This document shows positions 9,104 to 16,470 of a DNA stretch of 64,000 bases, piece by piece. Under the pieces are notes generated by a model. It had not been told where the DNA came from, searched no databases, and worked only from the letters and a program-made list of their open reading frames with translations. The stretch covers positions 1,426,001 through 1,490,000 of the forward strand of contig OY969805.1 of the NCBI GenBank assembly GCA_963703325.1, written 5' to 3'. Numbering within the stretch: the first letter of the stretch is position 1; each line of letters starts with the position of its first letter. The stretch is from Aquilonibacter sp963703325. Lineage in GTDB: Bacteria; Vulcanimicrobiota; Vulcanimicrobiia; Vulcanimicrobiales; Vulcanimicrobiaceae. The translations under genes were made by a program, and so were the position numbers.

Positions 9104-9116
9104 ACCGGGCGCTTCG
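9086..9116 (-). promoter_or_regulatory. perfect 12-bp hairpin with pheS start codon in its loop
   Basis: Arms at 9086-9097 and 9105-9116 are exact reverse complements (CGAAGCGCCCGG), separated by 7 nt. On the minus-strand transcript the loop reads UAUGGAU, which contains the pheS AUG. The ribosome-binding region falls in the 5' arm. It is not followed by a U-run, so it is a poor terminator. A role in limiting PheS translation is inferred. Confidence 0.7.
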
Positions 9117-9139
9117 GGAAGATGATGCGGACTTCTTGG

Positions 9140-9235
9140 TCAGCCCGGCACGGGGTGGATCCGACGGTACGCAAGATAGGCACTGATCGAGCCCGTTTGG
9201 GCGAAGAGCTTCCAGAAGAGATCGCTGGTTGCCAT
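9140..9235 (-). CDS. yqzL: YqzL-like small protein
   Basis: 31 residues, too short for most gene finders: MATSDLFWKLFAQTGSISAY, then LAYRRIHPVPG. The pattern (D-hydrophobic-FW-K-hydrophobic-F-x-x-TG-S/N-x-x-AYL) matches the YqzL family, known mainly from Firmicutes and of unknown function. AGGAGA at 9248-9253 sits 12 nt before the ATG. It lies between the TrmH-type methyltransferase and pheS. It is not a phenylalanine-rich attenuator peptide (two Phe only). Identity is from recognition of the motif; it is short, so chance similarity cannot be excluded. Confidence 0.7.
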   Translation of the reverse strand: MATSDLFWKLFAQTGSISAYLAYRRIHPVPG

Positions 9236-9293
9236 TGCTTGCTGACGTCTCCTTCCAGCCGCGGAATCGGCTCAAAACCGTGGGAATGCCGAG

Positions 9294-9302
9294 ATTGTAC
9301 CA
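9294..9302 (-). promoter_or_regulatory. candidate extended -10 promoter for yqzL-pheS-pheT
   Basis: Minus-strand reading gives TGG directly followed by TACAAT, i.e. a TGn extended -10 element with five of six bases of TATAAT. Transcription would start near 9287, about 50 nt before yqzL. No clear -35 box is present, as is usual for extended -10 promoters. It lies just past the end of the TrmH-type gene's coding direction start region of the spacer. Confidence 0.45.
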
Positions 9303-9310
9303 TGCCGCTT

Positions 9311-10123
9311 TTAGGGCCGGTAGTCTTGACTTTTCGGCCCCCCGACGCTCTCTTGACAATGTTGCGATAAGACGTAGAGCGCAATTGAGCCTGCAACGGC
9401 CGCATTGAGCGATTCAGCGTCCCCTTGCATGGCGATTCGCGCATGCTTCATCCCCGAAAACTCCCAGGAACCGAGGCCTCGCCGCTCGTGCCCGACGACG
9501 AGCGTCGTGCTCGCCCCAAACGCCAGCTGCTCGAGCTCGGCACCGCTAATCGTCAGCCCGATAGCCCGTGTCCCCGCCGCGGTGACGGCGGCGGCGAACT
9601 CCTGCGCCGTCGCGACCGCCAGGGGAAGCCGAAAGATCGATCCCATCGCGCCGCGGACGACCTTGGGGTGATAGGGATCGACGCCGAAGCGCCCGAGAAC
9701 GACGCCCGACGCGCCGAAGGCCTCAGCCGAGCGCAGCAGCGTGCCCACGTTGCCGGGGTCGTTGAGGTCGGCCAGGGCCAGGCTAAGCCCGCCGCGCACG
9801 ACCGTCGCGAGATCAGCCAGGCGTTGGGGCGCCACTGCGACCACTCCCGTCGGTGTCTCGAGGTCGGAGATCTTGCGTAGAGTTCGGTCGTCGACGACGA
9901 AAACGGGGGTCCCGAGAGCATCGAGCTCACGGACGCGCGCATTGCTTGCTAGCACGGCGTCCGTGACGTAGAGCTCCTCGACCGCGACGCCGCTGCGAAG
10001 GGCCTCCTCCAGCAGCGTCGGCCCTTCGAACGCGAAACGGCCGTGCTCTTTGCGCCCTTTGGCCGACTGCAAGTCGCGCACGCGGCTGACGCGGTCCGCG
10101 TGCGCGCCGGTTAGCGTCGCCAC
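9311..10123 (-). CDS. TrmH/SpoU family RNA 2'-O-methyltransferase
   Basis: 270 residues. N-terminal substrate-binding domain (about 1-100), then the SPOUT catalytic domain with motif 1 NDPGNVGTLLRSAEAFG (about 121-137), motif 2 VVGHERRGLG (about 209-218) and motif 3 AESLNAAVAGSIALY (about 236-250). It methylates ribose 2'-OH of rRNA or tRNA using S-adenosylmethionine. The target is not evident. Position directly upstream of pheS resembles ysgA-pheS-pheT in Bacillus. The start overlaps the preceding small membrane-protein gene by 13 bp. Confidence 0.93.
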   Translation of the reverse strand: MATLTGAHADRVSRVRDLQSAKGRKEHGRFAFEGPTLLEEALRSGVAVEELYVTDAVLASNARVRELDALGTPVFVVDDRTLRKISDLETPTGVVAVAPQRLADLATVVRGGLSLALADLNDPGNVGTLLRSAEAFGASGVVLGRFGVDPYHPKVVRGAMGSIFRLPLAVATAQEFAAAVTAAGTRAIGLTISGAELEQLAFGASTTLVVGHERRGLGSWEFSGMKHARIAMQGDAESLNAAVAGSIALYVLSQHCQESVGGPKSQDYRP

Positions 10124-10281
10124 CGTGCGCGCGTTGCAATCATGACGATCGCGGCCATGCCGGCCGCGAAGACGTCGGCGATCTTGTCGTTGAAATGATG
10201 CGGTACGACAAAGATATTCAAGACGTACACGAGGATGACGAAGATCGCGAAGAAGTACGCAAGCCAGCCGATCTCGGCCAT
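10111..10281 (-). CDS. small membrane protein, two helices
   Basis: 56 residues: a first hydrophobic helix (GWLAYFFAIFVILVYVLNIFVV), a short polar loop with PHHFNDK, a second helix (VFAAGMAAIVMIA), then a basic end RARWRR. I do not recognise a named family. It overlaps the methyltransferase gene by 13 bp and begins 33 bp from the divergent Nudix gene, so it is probably the first gene of the pheST transcription unit. A longer in-frame version reaching 10437 would overlap the Nudix gene antisense and is unlikely. Confidence 0.65.
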   Translation of the reverse strand: MAEIGWLAYFFAIFVILVYVLNIFVVPHHFNDKIADVFAAGMAAIVMIATRARWRR

Positions 10282-10314
10282 GATCGAGGACCGTTGTTGC
10301 ACGTTAGGGGGGTT

Positions 10315-10875
10315 ATGGAGAGCAAGCCGCAAGTCATCTCGTCGCATGAGCGCTTCGCCGGGCGCGTCTTTTCGGTGCGTACCGACGAACTCGCCTTCGA
10401 CGATGGCGGCACCGCGCGTGTGGACGTGGTCGAGCACCGCGGATCGTATGCGGTGATCGCGACACCCTCCGAAAGCTCGGTGGTATTAGTGCGTCAATAC
10501 CGCCACCCGGTTGGCCGGTCGCTTTGGGAAGTGCCGGCCGGGACGGCCGAGCCGGGCGAGGACGTGCTGGGGGGCGCTTTGCGGGAATTGGCCGAGGAAA
10601 CCGGTTATGGGGCAGCCTCAGCCCGGGCAATCGGCAGTGTCTACATGACGCCGGGCTTCTGCGACGAGATTATGCACTTTGTGCATGCAGACGGGCTGCT
10701 GCCTGGTAAACAGAGCCTCGACGAAGACGAACGGATCACTGTTCAAAATTTTACAATCGATGAAATGGCGCAACTCGTGCGGAGCGGAGAAATCGCGGAT
10801 GCAAAAACGCTTCTAGCGCTACTTTGGTTACAGGGTTCACGAGCTGAACTTGCGCCGTGCCGTGCCGATAATTGA
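10315..10875 (+). CDS. Nudix hydrolase, ADP-ribose pyrophosphatase type
   Basis: 186 residues. A perfect Nudix box (G-x5-E-x7-R-E-U-x-E-E-x-G-U) runs from about residue 76 to 98: GTAEPGE ... RELAEETGY. The upstream strand YRHPVGRSLWEVPAG is typical of ADP-ribose/ADP-sugar pyrophosphatases (NudF/YqiK type). It probably cleaves ADP-ribose to AMP and ribose-5-phosphate in a Mg-dependent way. The run AGGGGGG two to nine nt before the ATG is the ribosome-binding site and fixes this start over the longer frame. Confidence 0.93.
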   Translation: MESKPQVISSHERFAGRVFSVRTDELAFDDGGTARVDVVEHRGSYAVIATPSESSVVLVRQYRHPVGRSLWEVPAGTAEPGEDVLGGALRELAEETGYGAASARAIGSVYMTPGFCDEIMHFVHADGLLPGKQSLDEDERITVQNFTIDEMAQLVRSGEIADAKTLLALLWLQGSRAELAPCRADN

Positions 10876-10941
10876 GGTACGGGTTTGTACGGCTGCAAGT
10901 GTCTCAGTAAGCACTGCGGCCGTCGAACCGTGGAGGAAACG

Positions 10942-11217
10942 GTGGAAGTACCTCACGACATAGACGCCGTGTTACGGCGGCTTTTGGAAGGCTCTTTGGA
11001 GGGTCCGGAGCAGTCAATGCTCGCGCCCGAAGACGAGTCGTATCTCTCGTCGCTGATTGCCTCGGTACGCTGCGGTCGACGTGCCGTATTGATCGTCGAG
11101 GATGCAGACGAACGCTTGCGCTACATGTTTAGCAACGCGACGCGCGCCGAGGCGGTGACGATGCTCGGAAAGGTCGTGGAAGCTACGGGGCGCCGCCTCG
11201 CCGACGGCGACGACTAA
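10942..11217 (+). CDS. hypothetical small cytoplasmic protein
   Basis: 91 residues, not recognised. GGAGG at 10932-10936 sits 5 nt before a GTG at 10942, a strong signal for this start rather than the TTG at 10885. The protein is acidic at the N-terminus (DIDAVLRRLLEGSLEGPEQ), has a middle beta-like segment (RRAVLIVEDADERLRYMFS) and an amphipathic C-terminal helix (AEAVTMLGKVVEATGRRL). There is no membrane segment. It follows the Nudix gene by 66 bp, so it may be in the same unit. Confidence 0.7.
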   Translation: MEVPHDIDAVLRRLLEGSLEGPEQSMLAPEDESYLSSLIASVRCGRRAVLIVEDADERLRYMFSNATRAEAVTMLGKVVEATGRRLADGDD

Positions 11218-11270
11218 GCTTCTAGTACCTTCGGACTTCGTTTCCTCAACCTGACTCAACTAGAGCTTCC

Positions 11271-12665
11271 TTATGGAAGCAGATAAATCTCGTATATCTT
11301 GCCGTCGGGCGTCAATCCAAAACGATAGTGGTACTGTCCGTGCTGAAAACGGACGAGAAATTCGTACAAGGTATTCCCGTCACTCTGTGTCGTGCTTGCA
11401 ATCGGTATGATGTCGAGCGGCTTTCCAAATGCCGCGAAGTTCGCGCGCACGAGAAGATCGTCGGTCAAGTAGGCTGAAAAGGCCGGCGTGAGCTGCGTCC
11501 GATCGACGTTTTTATCTGCAATCCGCCCCAACCATTCGGTGGCGCGGTCGACGACCGCGTTATCGATCTGCGCGCGCTGCGGCGGAACCACAATGTCGAG
11601 AATCTCGGCCGCGACCTGCTCCGGCGTAGCTACGTCTCTCGAGTGCAACAAATCGGTGTTGGCCAACACGATGACCGCGACGTGATCGTCGGGCAGCAGC
11701 GCGTTCATGGCATGATAGCCCGCAATTTCGCCGTTGTGCCAGACGTAGCGCTTGCCGCCGCGCTCGTCAATGACCCATCCCAAGCCGTATTGTAGAGCGC
11801 CCGGTGCACCGCTGGGCGTAAACATTTCGCGCTCCGCATCGACGCGAAGGACGAGCGGGAAGCCGATATCCCATTTCGCCAGATCGTAGACGTTGGTGAC
11901 GACGCCGCCGTCACCGAAGAGCCAGGCGGGATCCCATGGTTTGACCGGCGTGAACGAACCCGGCGAGCCGCTATACCCAACAGCATGTTGCGGTGAGATG
12001 CCTCGATCCCCGGCGAGAAACGTTTGATTCATCGCTAGCGGGATGAAGACGTGCTGTTGCAGATAATCGGAGAGCGGAATACCACTCACACGCTCGACGA
12101 TCAATCCGGCGATCGCATAGTTGAAATTGTTGTAGCGGTACTGCGTTCCCGGCGGAGAGATCGGTTGCAGCTTGTTCATCGCGGCGATGAGGTCGGAGAG
12201 CTTGATCGACTTGGTCCGGTCTTGATCGACGCCTTGCAATGCGAGCTCGTCGGGCAATCCGGCCGTCTGATCGAGCAGTTCATGAATCGTCACGTCTTTG
12301 GCGATCGTGAGCTCGGGAACGTACCGGGTCACCGGATCGTCCAGTTTGAGTTTGCCGTCTTGGGCAAGCAAGAGGATGGCTGCGGCCGTAAATTGCTTGC
12401 TGATCGAGCCGACGTAGGTTTGCGTCGACGGCTCGAAGCGCGTGTGACGGGCGAGGTTGGCGTAGCCGAACCCGTGCGCGTAAACGATGCGGCCATCCTC
12501 AACGACGCCGATGGCGATGCCGGGCGAGCGCTGTTCGTGGATGATACGATTGCCCAGATCGTCGATCTGGTGTTCCATCGTCGGGGTGAGCGAGTGCGTG
12601 AGCGGCGCCGGCGTAATAGGCGCAATCGCGGCGAGCAGCGCGGCAAGAACAAAGCCCGTCAGCAT
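11271..12665 (-). CDS. secreted serine beta-lactamase-family hydrolase
   Basis: 464 residues with an N-terminal signal peptide (MLTGFVLAALLAAIAPITPA). Penicillin-binding/beta-lactamase class C fold: SxxK motif GSISK (about S87, K90), Y-x-N in RYNNFNY (about Y178, N180), and H-x-G in WHNGEIAGYH (about H310). Such proteins are periplasmic esterases, D-aminopeptidases or peptidases more often than true antibiotic resistance enzymes. A C-terminal non-catalytic domain follows. It is the third gene of the sigma/anti-sigma unit, 15 bp after the anti-sigma gene, so it is a likely regulon member. A second enzyme of the same fold is at 49840-51162. Confidence 0.9.
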   Translation of the reverse strand: MLTGFVLAALLAAIAPITPAPLTHSLTPTMEHQIDDLGNRIIHEQRSPGIAIGVVEDGRIVYAHGFGYANLARHTRFEPSTQTYVGSISKQFTAAAILLLAQDGKLKLDDPVTRYVPELTIAKDVTIHELLDQTAGLPDELALQGVDQDRTKSIKLSDLIAAMNKLQPISPPGTQYRYNNFNYAIAGLIVERVSGIPLSDYLQQHVFIPLAMNQTFLAGDRGISPQHAVGYSGSPGSFTPVKPWDPAWLFGDGGVVTNVYDLAKWDIGFPLVLRVDAEREMFTPSGAPGALQYGLGWVIDERGGKRYVWHNGEIAGYHAMNALLPDDHVAVIVLANTDLLHSRDVATPEQVAAEILDIVVPPQRAQIDNAVVDRATEWLGRIADKNVDRTQLTPAFSAYLTDDLLVRANFAAFGKPLDIIPIASTTQSDGNTLYEFLVRFQHGQYHYRFGLTPDGKIYEIYLLP

Positions 12666-12680
12666 GTCGCGCCTTTTCGG

Positions 12681-13304
12681 CTAGAAAACGAGCTGGGCCT
12701 GGCCTACCTCCCGATCGCCTTGCATCAAGGAAAGTCGATCCATCCGATGGCTCTTCGGTAAGTAAAGAAGCGCTACGTTGTCGTGCGGCATGGCGGTGCC
12801 CAGCATGGTGGTCGTACCGTCGTGTCGCCAAAGAACATGCAAGGGTGCGCTTGCACCCCGAATGACAATGCAGTACCACGAGCCGTCGGGCGCATACATC
12901 ACCCGCGCGTCGGTGCCGGAAAAGGCGACGGTTCGATGCGGGCTGGATGCGACGCGCGCGATCGCCTGCGTATCGGCCAGCATGTCTTGATGCATTCTCA
13001 GATTTTCTTGCAGTAGATAGGCGCCCGGTATCACCGCGATCAGCAGCGCCGCTGCGAGCGCAAGCCATCCGTTGTACTGCGCCGTTTGCCGGGCCGGCCG
13101 CACCGGCTCGGGCGCGAACAATCGCGCCGGCGGTTCGAGCTGCGGCTGCGCCGCAGCAACGGCCGCGACATCGGACTCGGCCTGCGCAAGCAGGCGGCGG
13201 CACGCGTCACAGTGCGTCAAGTGCGCTTCGGCAGCGCGTTGCTCGGGTGGTTCGAGCATCCCCAAGGCATACAGTGCGGCAAGTTCGCCGAGATGATCGG
13301 TCAT
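12681..13304 (-). CDS. anti-sigma factor, zinc-finger (ZAS) and RskA-like, single-pass membrane protein
   Basis: 207 residues. The N-terminal zinc anti-sigma domain has EAHLTHCDACRRLL, with the His-Cys-Cys cluster (about H28 to C35). One transmembrane helix (WLALAAALLIAVIPGAYLL, about 80-98) leads to an extracytoplasmic domain resembling the RskA C-terminal region (ARVMYAPDGSWYCIVIRG ... ALLYLP). It should hold the upstream ECF sigma factor inactive until an envelope signal is received. The ATG overlaps the sigma gene stop by 4 bp. Confidence 0.9.
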   Translation of the reverse strand: MTDHLGELAALYALGMLEPPEQRAAEAHLTHCDACRRLLAQAESDVAAVAAAQPQLEPPARLFAPEPVRPARQTAQYNGWLALAAALLIAVIPGAYLLQENLRMHQDMLADTQAIARVASSPHRTVAFSGTDARVMYAPDGSWYCIVIRGASAPLHVLWRHDGTTTMLGTAMPHDNVALLYLPKSHRMDRLSLMQGDREVGQAQLVF

Positions 13305-13876
13305 TCGCTTGAACCCAATGCTGCGCCGAGCTTACGAAGACCCAGCGCAATGCGGCTCTTGATCGTGCCGAGCGGCTCGTTTAATTCATGCGCGATCTCG
13401 ACGTGTGTCTTGTAGTCGAAATAGGCCAGTTCGAGCGGCTTGCGCTGCTCGGGCGGAAGCGAGCGCAGCGCCGACCGAAGGCGCTCGCGTTCGATCGCGT
13501 CGATCGCACCGAGTTCGTCGTGTTCCAGGGGTTCGGCGGCGACGCGCTGCTCCAACTTGTGACGGCGACCTTTTGCGCGCAATCGCGTGATCGCTTCATT
13601 GCGCACGCACACGGTAAGAAAACTGCGGACCGCTCCGCGCGAGCGCGTGTACGAGTCGGGCGAGCGCCAGACGCGCGTAAGCGCATCGTGCACGCAATCT
13701 TGCGCGTCTTCCGCGTTGCCGAGGACATGATAGGCGGTCGAATAGAGGAGCCTTCCGAAGCGCGCGTACGCTTCGTCGAAGGCCCACCGCTCCTTGGCGG
13801 CAAAGGCCGCCGCGAGCGCCTCGTCACCCGGGGCAGGACGCATAGAGCGGGGGCGTTCGACGGGAAGCGCGCTCAT
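13301..13876 (-). CDS. ECF RNA polymerase sigma factor
   Basis: 191 residues. Region 2 (about 30-95): AFDEAYARFGRLLYSTAYHVLG followed by DAQDCVHDALTRVWR. Region 4 (about 130-185): LRSLPPEQRKPLELAYFD then THVEIAHELNEPLGTIKSRI, the DNA-binding helix-turn-helix. Directs RNA polymerase to an alternative promoter set. Codons GTG-ATG stand in tandem at 13874-13879; I use the ATG. It is followed by its own anti-sigma gene and is divergent from the gene at 13918, which has an ECF-like promoter. Confidence 0.93.
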   Translation of the reverse strand: MSALPVERPRSMRPAPGDEALAAAFAAKERWAFDEAYARFGRLLYSTAYHVLGNAEDAQDCVHDALTRVWRSPDSYTRSRGAVRSFLTVCVRNEAITRLRAKGRRHKLEQRVAAEPLEHDELGAIDAIERERLRSALRSLPPEQRKPLELAYFDYKTHVEIAHELNEPLGTIKSRIALGLRKLGAALGSSE

Positions 13877-13883
13877 CACCTAG

Positions 13884-13910
13884 GGAACGCACCGAGTCTG
13901 CGAACGGATG
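13884..13910 (+). promoter_or_regulatory. candidate ECF-type promoter for the 141-residue gene
   Basis: GGAAC at 13884-13888, the core of many ECF -35 elements, is followed after 16 bp by CGGATG at 13905-13910. Transcription would begin at about 13917, at the ATG of the next gene. The adjacent divergent gene is an ECF sigma factor, which makes it the obvious candidate user. This is inference from two short words. Confidence 0.35.
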
Positions 13911-13917
13911 ACTATAG

Positions 13918-14343
13918 ATGACAATCGTGCCTTCGGCTGTCCTTATTGCGGCGCTCGCGACCGGCCAGCCGGTGGGACCGCATCACGTCGGCTGCAACGT
14001 GACCGAGATGTTTACCGAGCATCTGCACCCGCGTTTGACGATCCAGCATGGCGGCGCCGCGGTCACGGTTCCGGCGAACATCGGCATCGTGCAGACCGGC
14101 GGCGTCGTGCTGTGCCTCTACTGGCTGCACACCCACGACGATTCCGGCATGATTCACGTCGAAGCGCCCGGCGGCAATTTTACGCTCGCCGATTTCTTTG
14201 CGGTCTGGGGTCAGCCGCTCTCGAGCACGCGCGTCGGCCCGTACACCGGACACGTGCGCGCCTTTGTTAACGGTGCGCCGTATAAAGGGGCGCCGCAAAA
14301 CATTCCGTTGCTCGACGGCGAGCAGATCGTGTTGAAGGTCTAG
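13918..14343 (+). CDS. hypothetical protein, probably exported
   Basis: 141 residues. The N-terminus (MTIVPSAVLIAALATGQPVG) is weakly hydrophobic and could be a short signal peptide. The body has CLYWLHTHDDSGMIHVE, two His-rich turns that look like a metal or active site, then FTLADFFAVWGQPL and a C-terminal beta-rich segment. I have no secure family name. No ribosome-binding site precedes the ATG. The stop codon interlocks with that of the convergent gene (shared CTAG at 14340-14343). Confidence 0.75.
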   Translation: MTIVPSAVLIAALATGQPVGPHHVGCNVTEMFTEHLHPRLTIQHGGAAVTVPANIGIVQTGGVVLCLYWLHTHDDSGMIHVEAPGGNFTLADFFAVWGQPLSSTRVGPYTGHVRAFVNGAPYKGAPQNIPLLDGEQIVLKV

Positions 14344-15782
14344 CGGCGGCACCAGATGACGTTGGCCGTGTAGGTGAGCGCAGCGGCACCGTCTTGCGGC
14401 ACGTGCACGAGCCACGTTGCGGTCGATGACGAAGATTTCTGGTCCTTTTGACTCTCGTTTGGAATCGTCCAGTCGCCCGGAATCGGTTCGACGACTGTGA
14501 TGTCCTGGGCAACGTCCTTGCCGTTGATGAAGTCGATCTCATACGAGCTCGACGCTTGGCAATCGCTGATCAAGTGGAAGTCGGTTTGCCGCTTGCGCGC
14601 GACAACATCAAACGTATTTCCGAGGTAGAGCCGCACGGTGTCGTTCTTGGGCGTGTGTCCGATGTTGTCGGAGCCGAGAAATTGTGCGAGTCCCCGCGAG
14701 TCGTCTTGATAGATGCGCATCGTTCCGGCGGGAAGCGGAATTCCGAGGTCGCCGCCGCGATTGACGAAGCCGACGTAGATGCCGATGGGCAGGCGCGTGC
14801 CGAGGTCCGCGTTTTCGCGTTGATAGTACGCTGGCGAGCCACGCAGCTCGAGCGTCTTCGTCACCGGAATATCGTGGGCCGATAACAAGGCAAGCTGTTT
14901 CGTTTGCTTGTCGAGAATCGTCGTCCGGTGCGCGAGCGTATAGAGGTGGTACTCGAAGTAGTTCTCTTGTGATGCGTTCGCGTTGTAGATGTCTGATGAC
15001 ACCTGCGAGGAGGCGACATTCGAGATCGTCTTGAGCATCAACCGCGCTTGCGCGACGTTGACGTTGCCGGCGACCAGCTGCAGCCGCGCATCGCGATAGG
15101 ACGTACCGCTCGTGTTCTCCAGCGTGACCAGTCCGGCCACCGTCATGTGTAACTGGTCGGGGCTCAGCGTGCCGATGTAGTCGACGTACCACGCAAGGCC
15201 GCTAGTAAGATAGCGCAGATCGAGCTGGTGCGGGCCGCTTCGTTCGCTCTCGACGTCGAGAGTGAGCGTGGGGCGGTCGCGCAGGCTCTTGGGCACGCTC
15301 GGGAACTCGATGTAGCCGTTGAGATGCGTTTCGATCCGGTCGCGGTATTGCAGCACGACGCCGCTGTCAATGCTGAGGATGCGTGCGGGCTCGCGGGTGT
15401 CGCGTTCGCCGGTAAAGCGTGCCGGGTGCACGACCGTCACCATCTGATCGACGTAGCTGCGAAGGAGCGAGTCCTGACCGAGCACGTCGTAGTCGAAGTT
15501 CTGCTCGAGGACGCTGATGCGTGCCGACGATCCGGAGGAATCGACGATCGCCGAGGTCGCATCCATGCCGCCGCTGACGTCGCGCCATGCGATGCGATTG
15601 AGTCCGGCATTGAGATACACCCGACGGTGGTCGTGAATCAAGGCGGTCCCGCCGTTATAAATGGTGAGATTCACCGACTGCTGATCCGCGAGCGTGCTCG
15701 CGCGTTCGCGCACGTCGGCCGGCGACGTAATCGGTGTGAATGATGCAAGGAGTGCGATGATCATCGAGACGATGCGTTTCAT
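14340..15782 (-). CDS. secreted DUF4139-type protein
   Basis: 480 residues. Signal peptide MKRIVSMIIALLASFTPITSPADV. The body is beta-rich, with VNLTIYNGGTALIHDHRRV near the N-terminus, a central SGLAWYVDYIGTLSPD and ENTSGTSYRDARLQLVAG, and a C-terminal immunoglobulin-like part. These are features of the DUF4139 family, whose function is unknown. The ATG at 15780-15782 is chosen because the signal peptide starts there; the longer frame runs toward the rplT terminator. Confidence 0.8.
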   Translation of the reverse strand: MKRIVSMIIALLASFTPITSPADVRERASTLADQQSVNLTIYNGGTALIHDHRRVYLNAGLNRIAWRDVSGGMDATSAIVDSSGSSARISVLEQNFDYDVLGQDSLLRSYVDQMVTVVHPARFTGERDTREPARILSIDSGVVLQYRDRIETHLNGYIEFPSVPKSLRDRPTLTLDVESERSGPHQLDLRYLTSGLAWYVDYIGTLSPDQLHMTVAGLVTLENTSGTSYRDARLQLVAGNVNVAQARLMLKTISNVASSQVSSDIYNANASQENYFEYHLYTLAHRTTILDKQTKQLALLSAHDIPVTKTLELRGSPAYYQRENADLGTRLPIGIYVGFVNRGGDLGIPLPAGTMRIYQDDSRGLAQFLGSDNIGHTPKNDTVRLYLGNTFDVVARKRQTDFHLISDCQASSSYEIDFINGKDVAQDITVVEPIPGDWTIPNESQKDQKSSSSTATWLVHVPQDGAAALTYTANVIWCRR

Positions 15783-15835
15783 GATTGCGTGAAACGTGCA
15801 ATGTTTCGACAGCGACAGCAGACTCGGCACAAATG

Positions 15836-15869
15836 AAAAGAGCTCGGCGACGATTTGCCGAGCTCTTTT
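15836..15869 (-). terminator. intrinsic terminator of infC-rpmI-rplT
   Basis: Perfect 13-bp arms (15836-15848 and 15857-15869) with an 8-nt loop. The stem starts with A4 and ends with T4 on either strand, so it can end transcription in both directions. It lies 20 nt past the rplT stop. Confidence 0.9.
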
Positions 15870-15888
15870 GTTTCAATTTATTCGTCGA

Positions 15889-16248
15889 CTACTTGCGGAC
15901 GGCATCCTTCGCGATCTTGAGCAGCGAGCCGAACGCTTTGGTATCGTTGATTGCAAGCTCCGAGATCGCCTTGCGATTGAGCGTCACGCCCGACTTCTTC
16001 AAACCGTTCATAAAGACGGAGTACGTCATGCCCTCGCGGCGGACAGCCGCATTGATGCGGCTAATCCAGAGCGAGCGGAAGTCGCGCTTGCGGACGCGAC
16101 GATCGCGAAACGCATAGGCGAGCGACTTGAGCAGCGCCTCGTTCGCAACGCGATAGTTGCGACGGCGAGAGGCTCGGAAGCCCTTGACGAGCTTCATGAC
16201 TTTGCGGCGGTGCTTGAGCCCAGCGACGCCACGTTTTACGCGTGCCAT
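15889..16248 (-). CDS. rplT: 50S ribosomal protein L20
   Basis: 119 residues, standard length. MARVKRGVAGLKHRRKVMKL, FRASRRRNYRVA and RRVRKRDFRSLWISRINAA are conserved L20 blocks: a basic N-terminal extension that threads into 23S rRNA, then a globular C-terminal part. L20 is essential for early 50S assembly, and in several bacteria represses its own operon by binding the mRNA leader. Last gene of infC-rpmI-rplT, 15 bp after rpmI. Confidence 0.98.
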   Translation of the reverse strand: MARVKRGVAGLKHRRKVMKLVKGFRASRRRNYRVANEALLKSLAYAFRDRRVRKRDFRSLWISRINAAVRREGMTYSVFMNGLKKSGVTLNRKAISELAINDTKAFGSLLKIAKDAVRK

Positions 16249-16263
16249 TTTTTCGAGCCCTCC

Positions 16264-16470
16264 TTACACCAAGTACGGGATCGTCGGCGCCAAGCGCTTC
16301 AAATCGCCCTTGAACGTCGGTTGATCCTTGCGGAAGTTACGCTTGCGTTTGCGCGTCTTCTTGCTGAGAATGTGGCCGCAGCCGCTGAACTGATGGCGAT
16401 GCAACACTTTGCCGGTCGCCGTCACTTTGACGCGCTTTGCGGTACCACGATGGGTACGAATCTTAGGCAC
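16264..16470 (-). CDS. rpmI: 50S ribosomal protein L35
   Basis: 68 residues. MPKIRTHRGTAKRVKVTATG and HILSKKTRKRKRNFRK are diagnostic. The start is a GTG at 16468-16470, preceded by AAGGAG; a longer frame from 16506 would add 12 residues unlike any L35. The GTG lies inside the end of infC, an 8-bp overlap that implies coupled translation. Confidence 0.96.
   Translation of the reverse strand: MPKIRTHRGTAKRVKVTATGKVLHRHQFSGCGHILSKKTRKRKRNFRKDQPTFKGDLKRLAPTIPYLV

Noticed and set aside
9140..9235. Small peptide before pheS considered as a phenylalanine attenuation leader
   Set aside because: Only two Phe residues, not consecutive, and the sequence fits the YqzL pattern.
11216..11268. Imperfect inverted repeat AAGCTTCTAGT / ACTAGAGCTT between two convergent genes
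   Set aside because: The loop is 32 nt, there is a bulge and no T-run; too weak to call a terminator.
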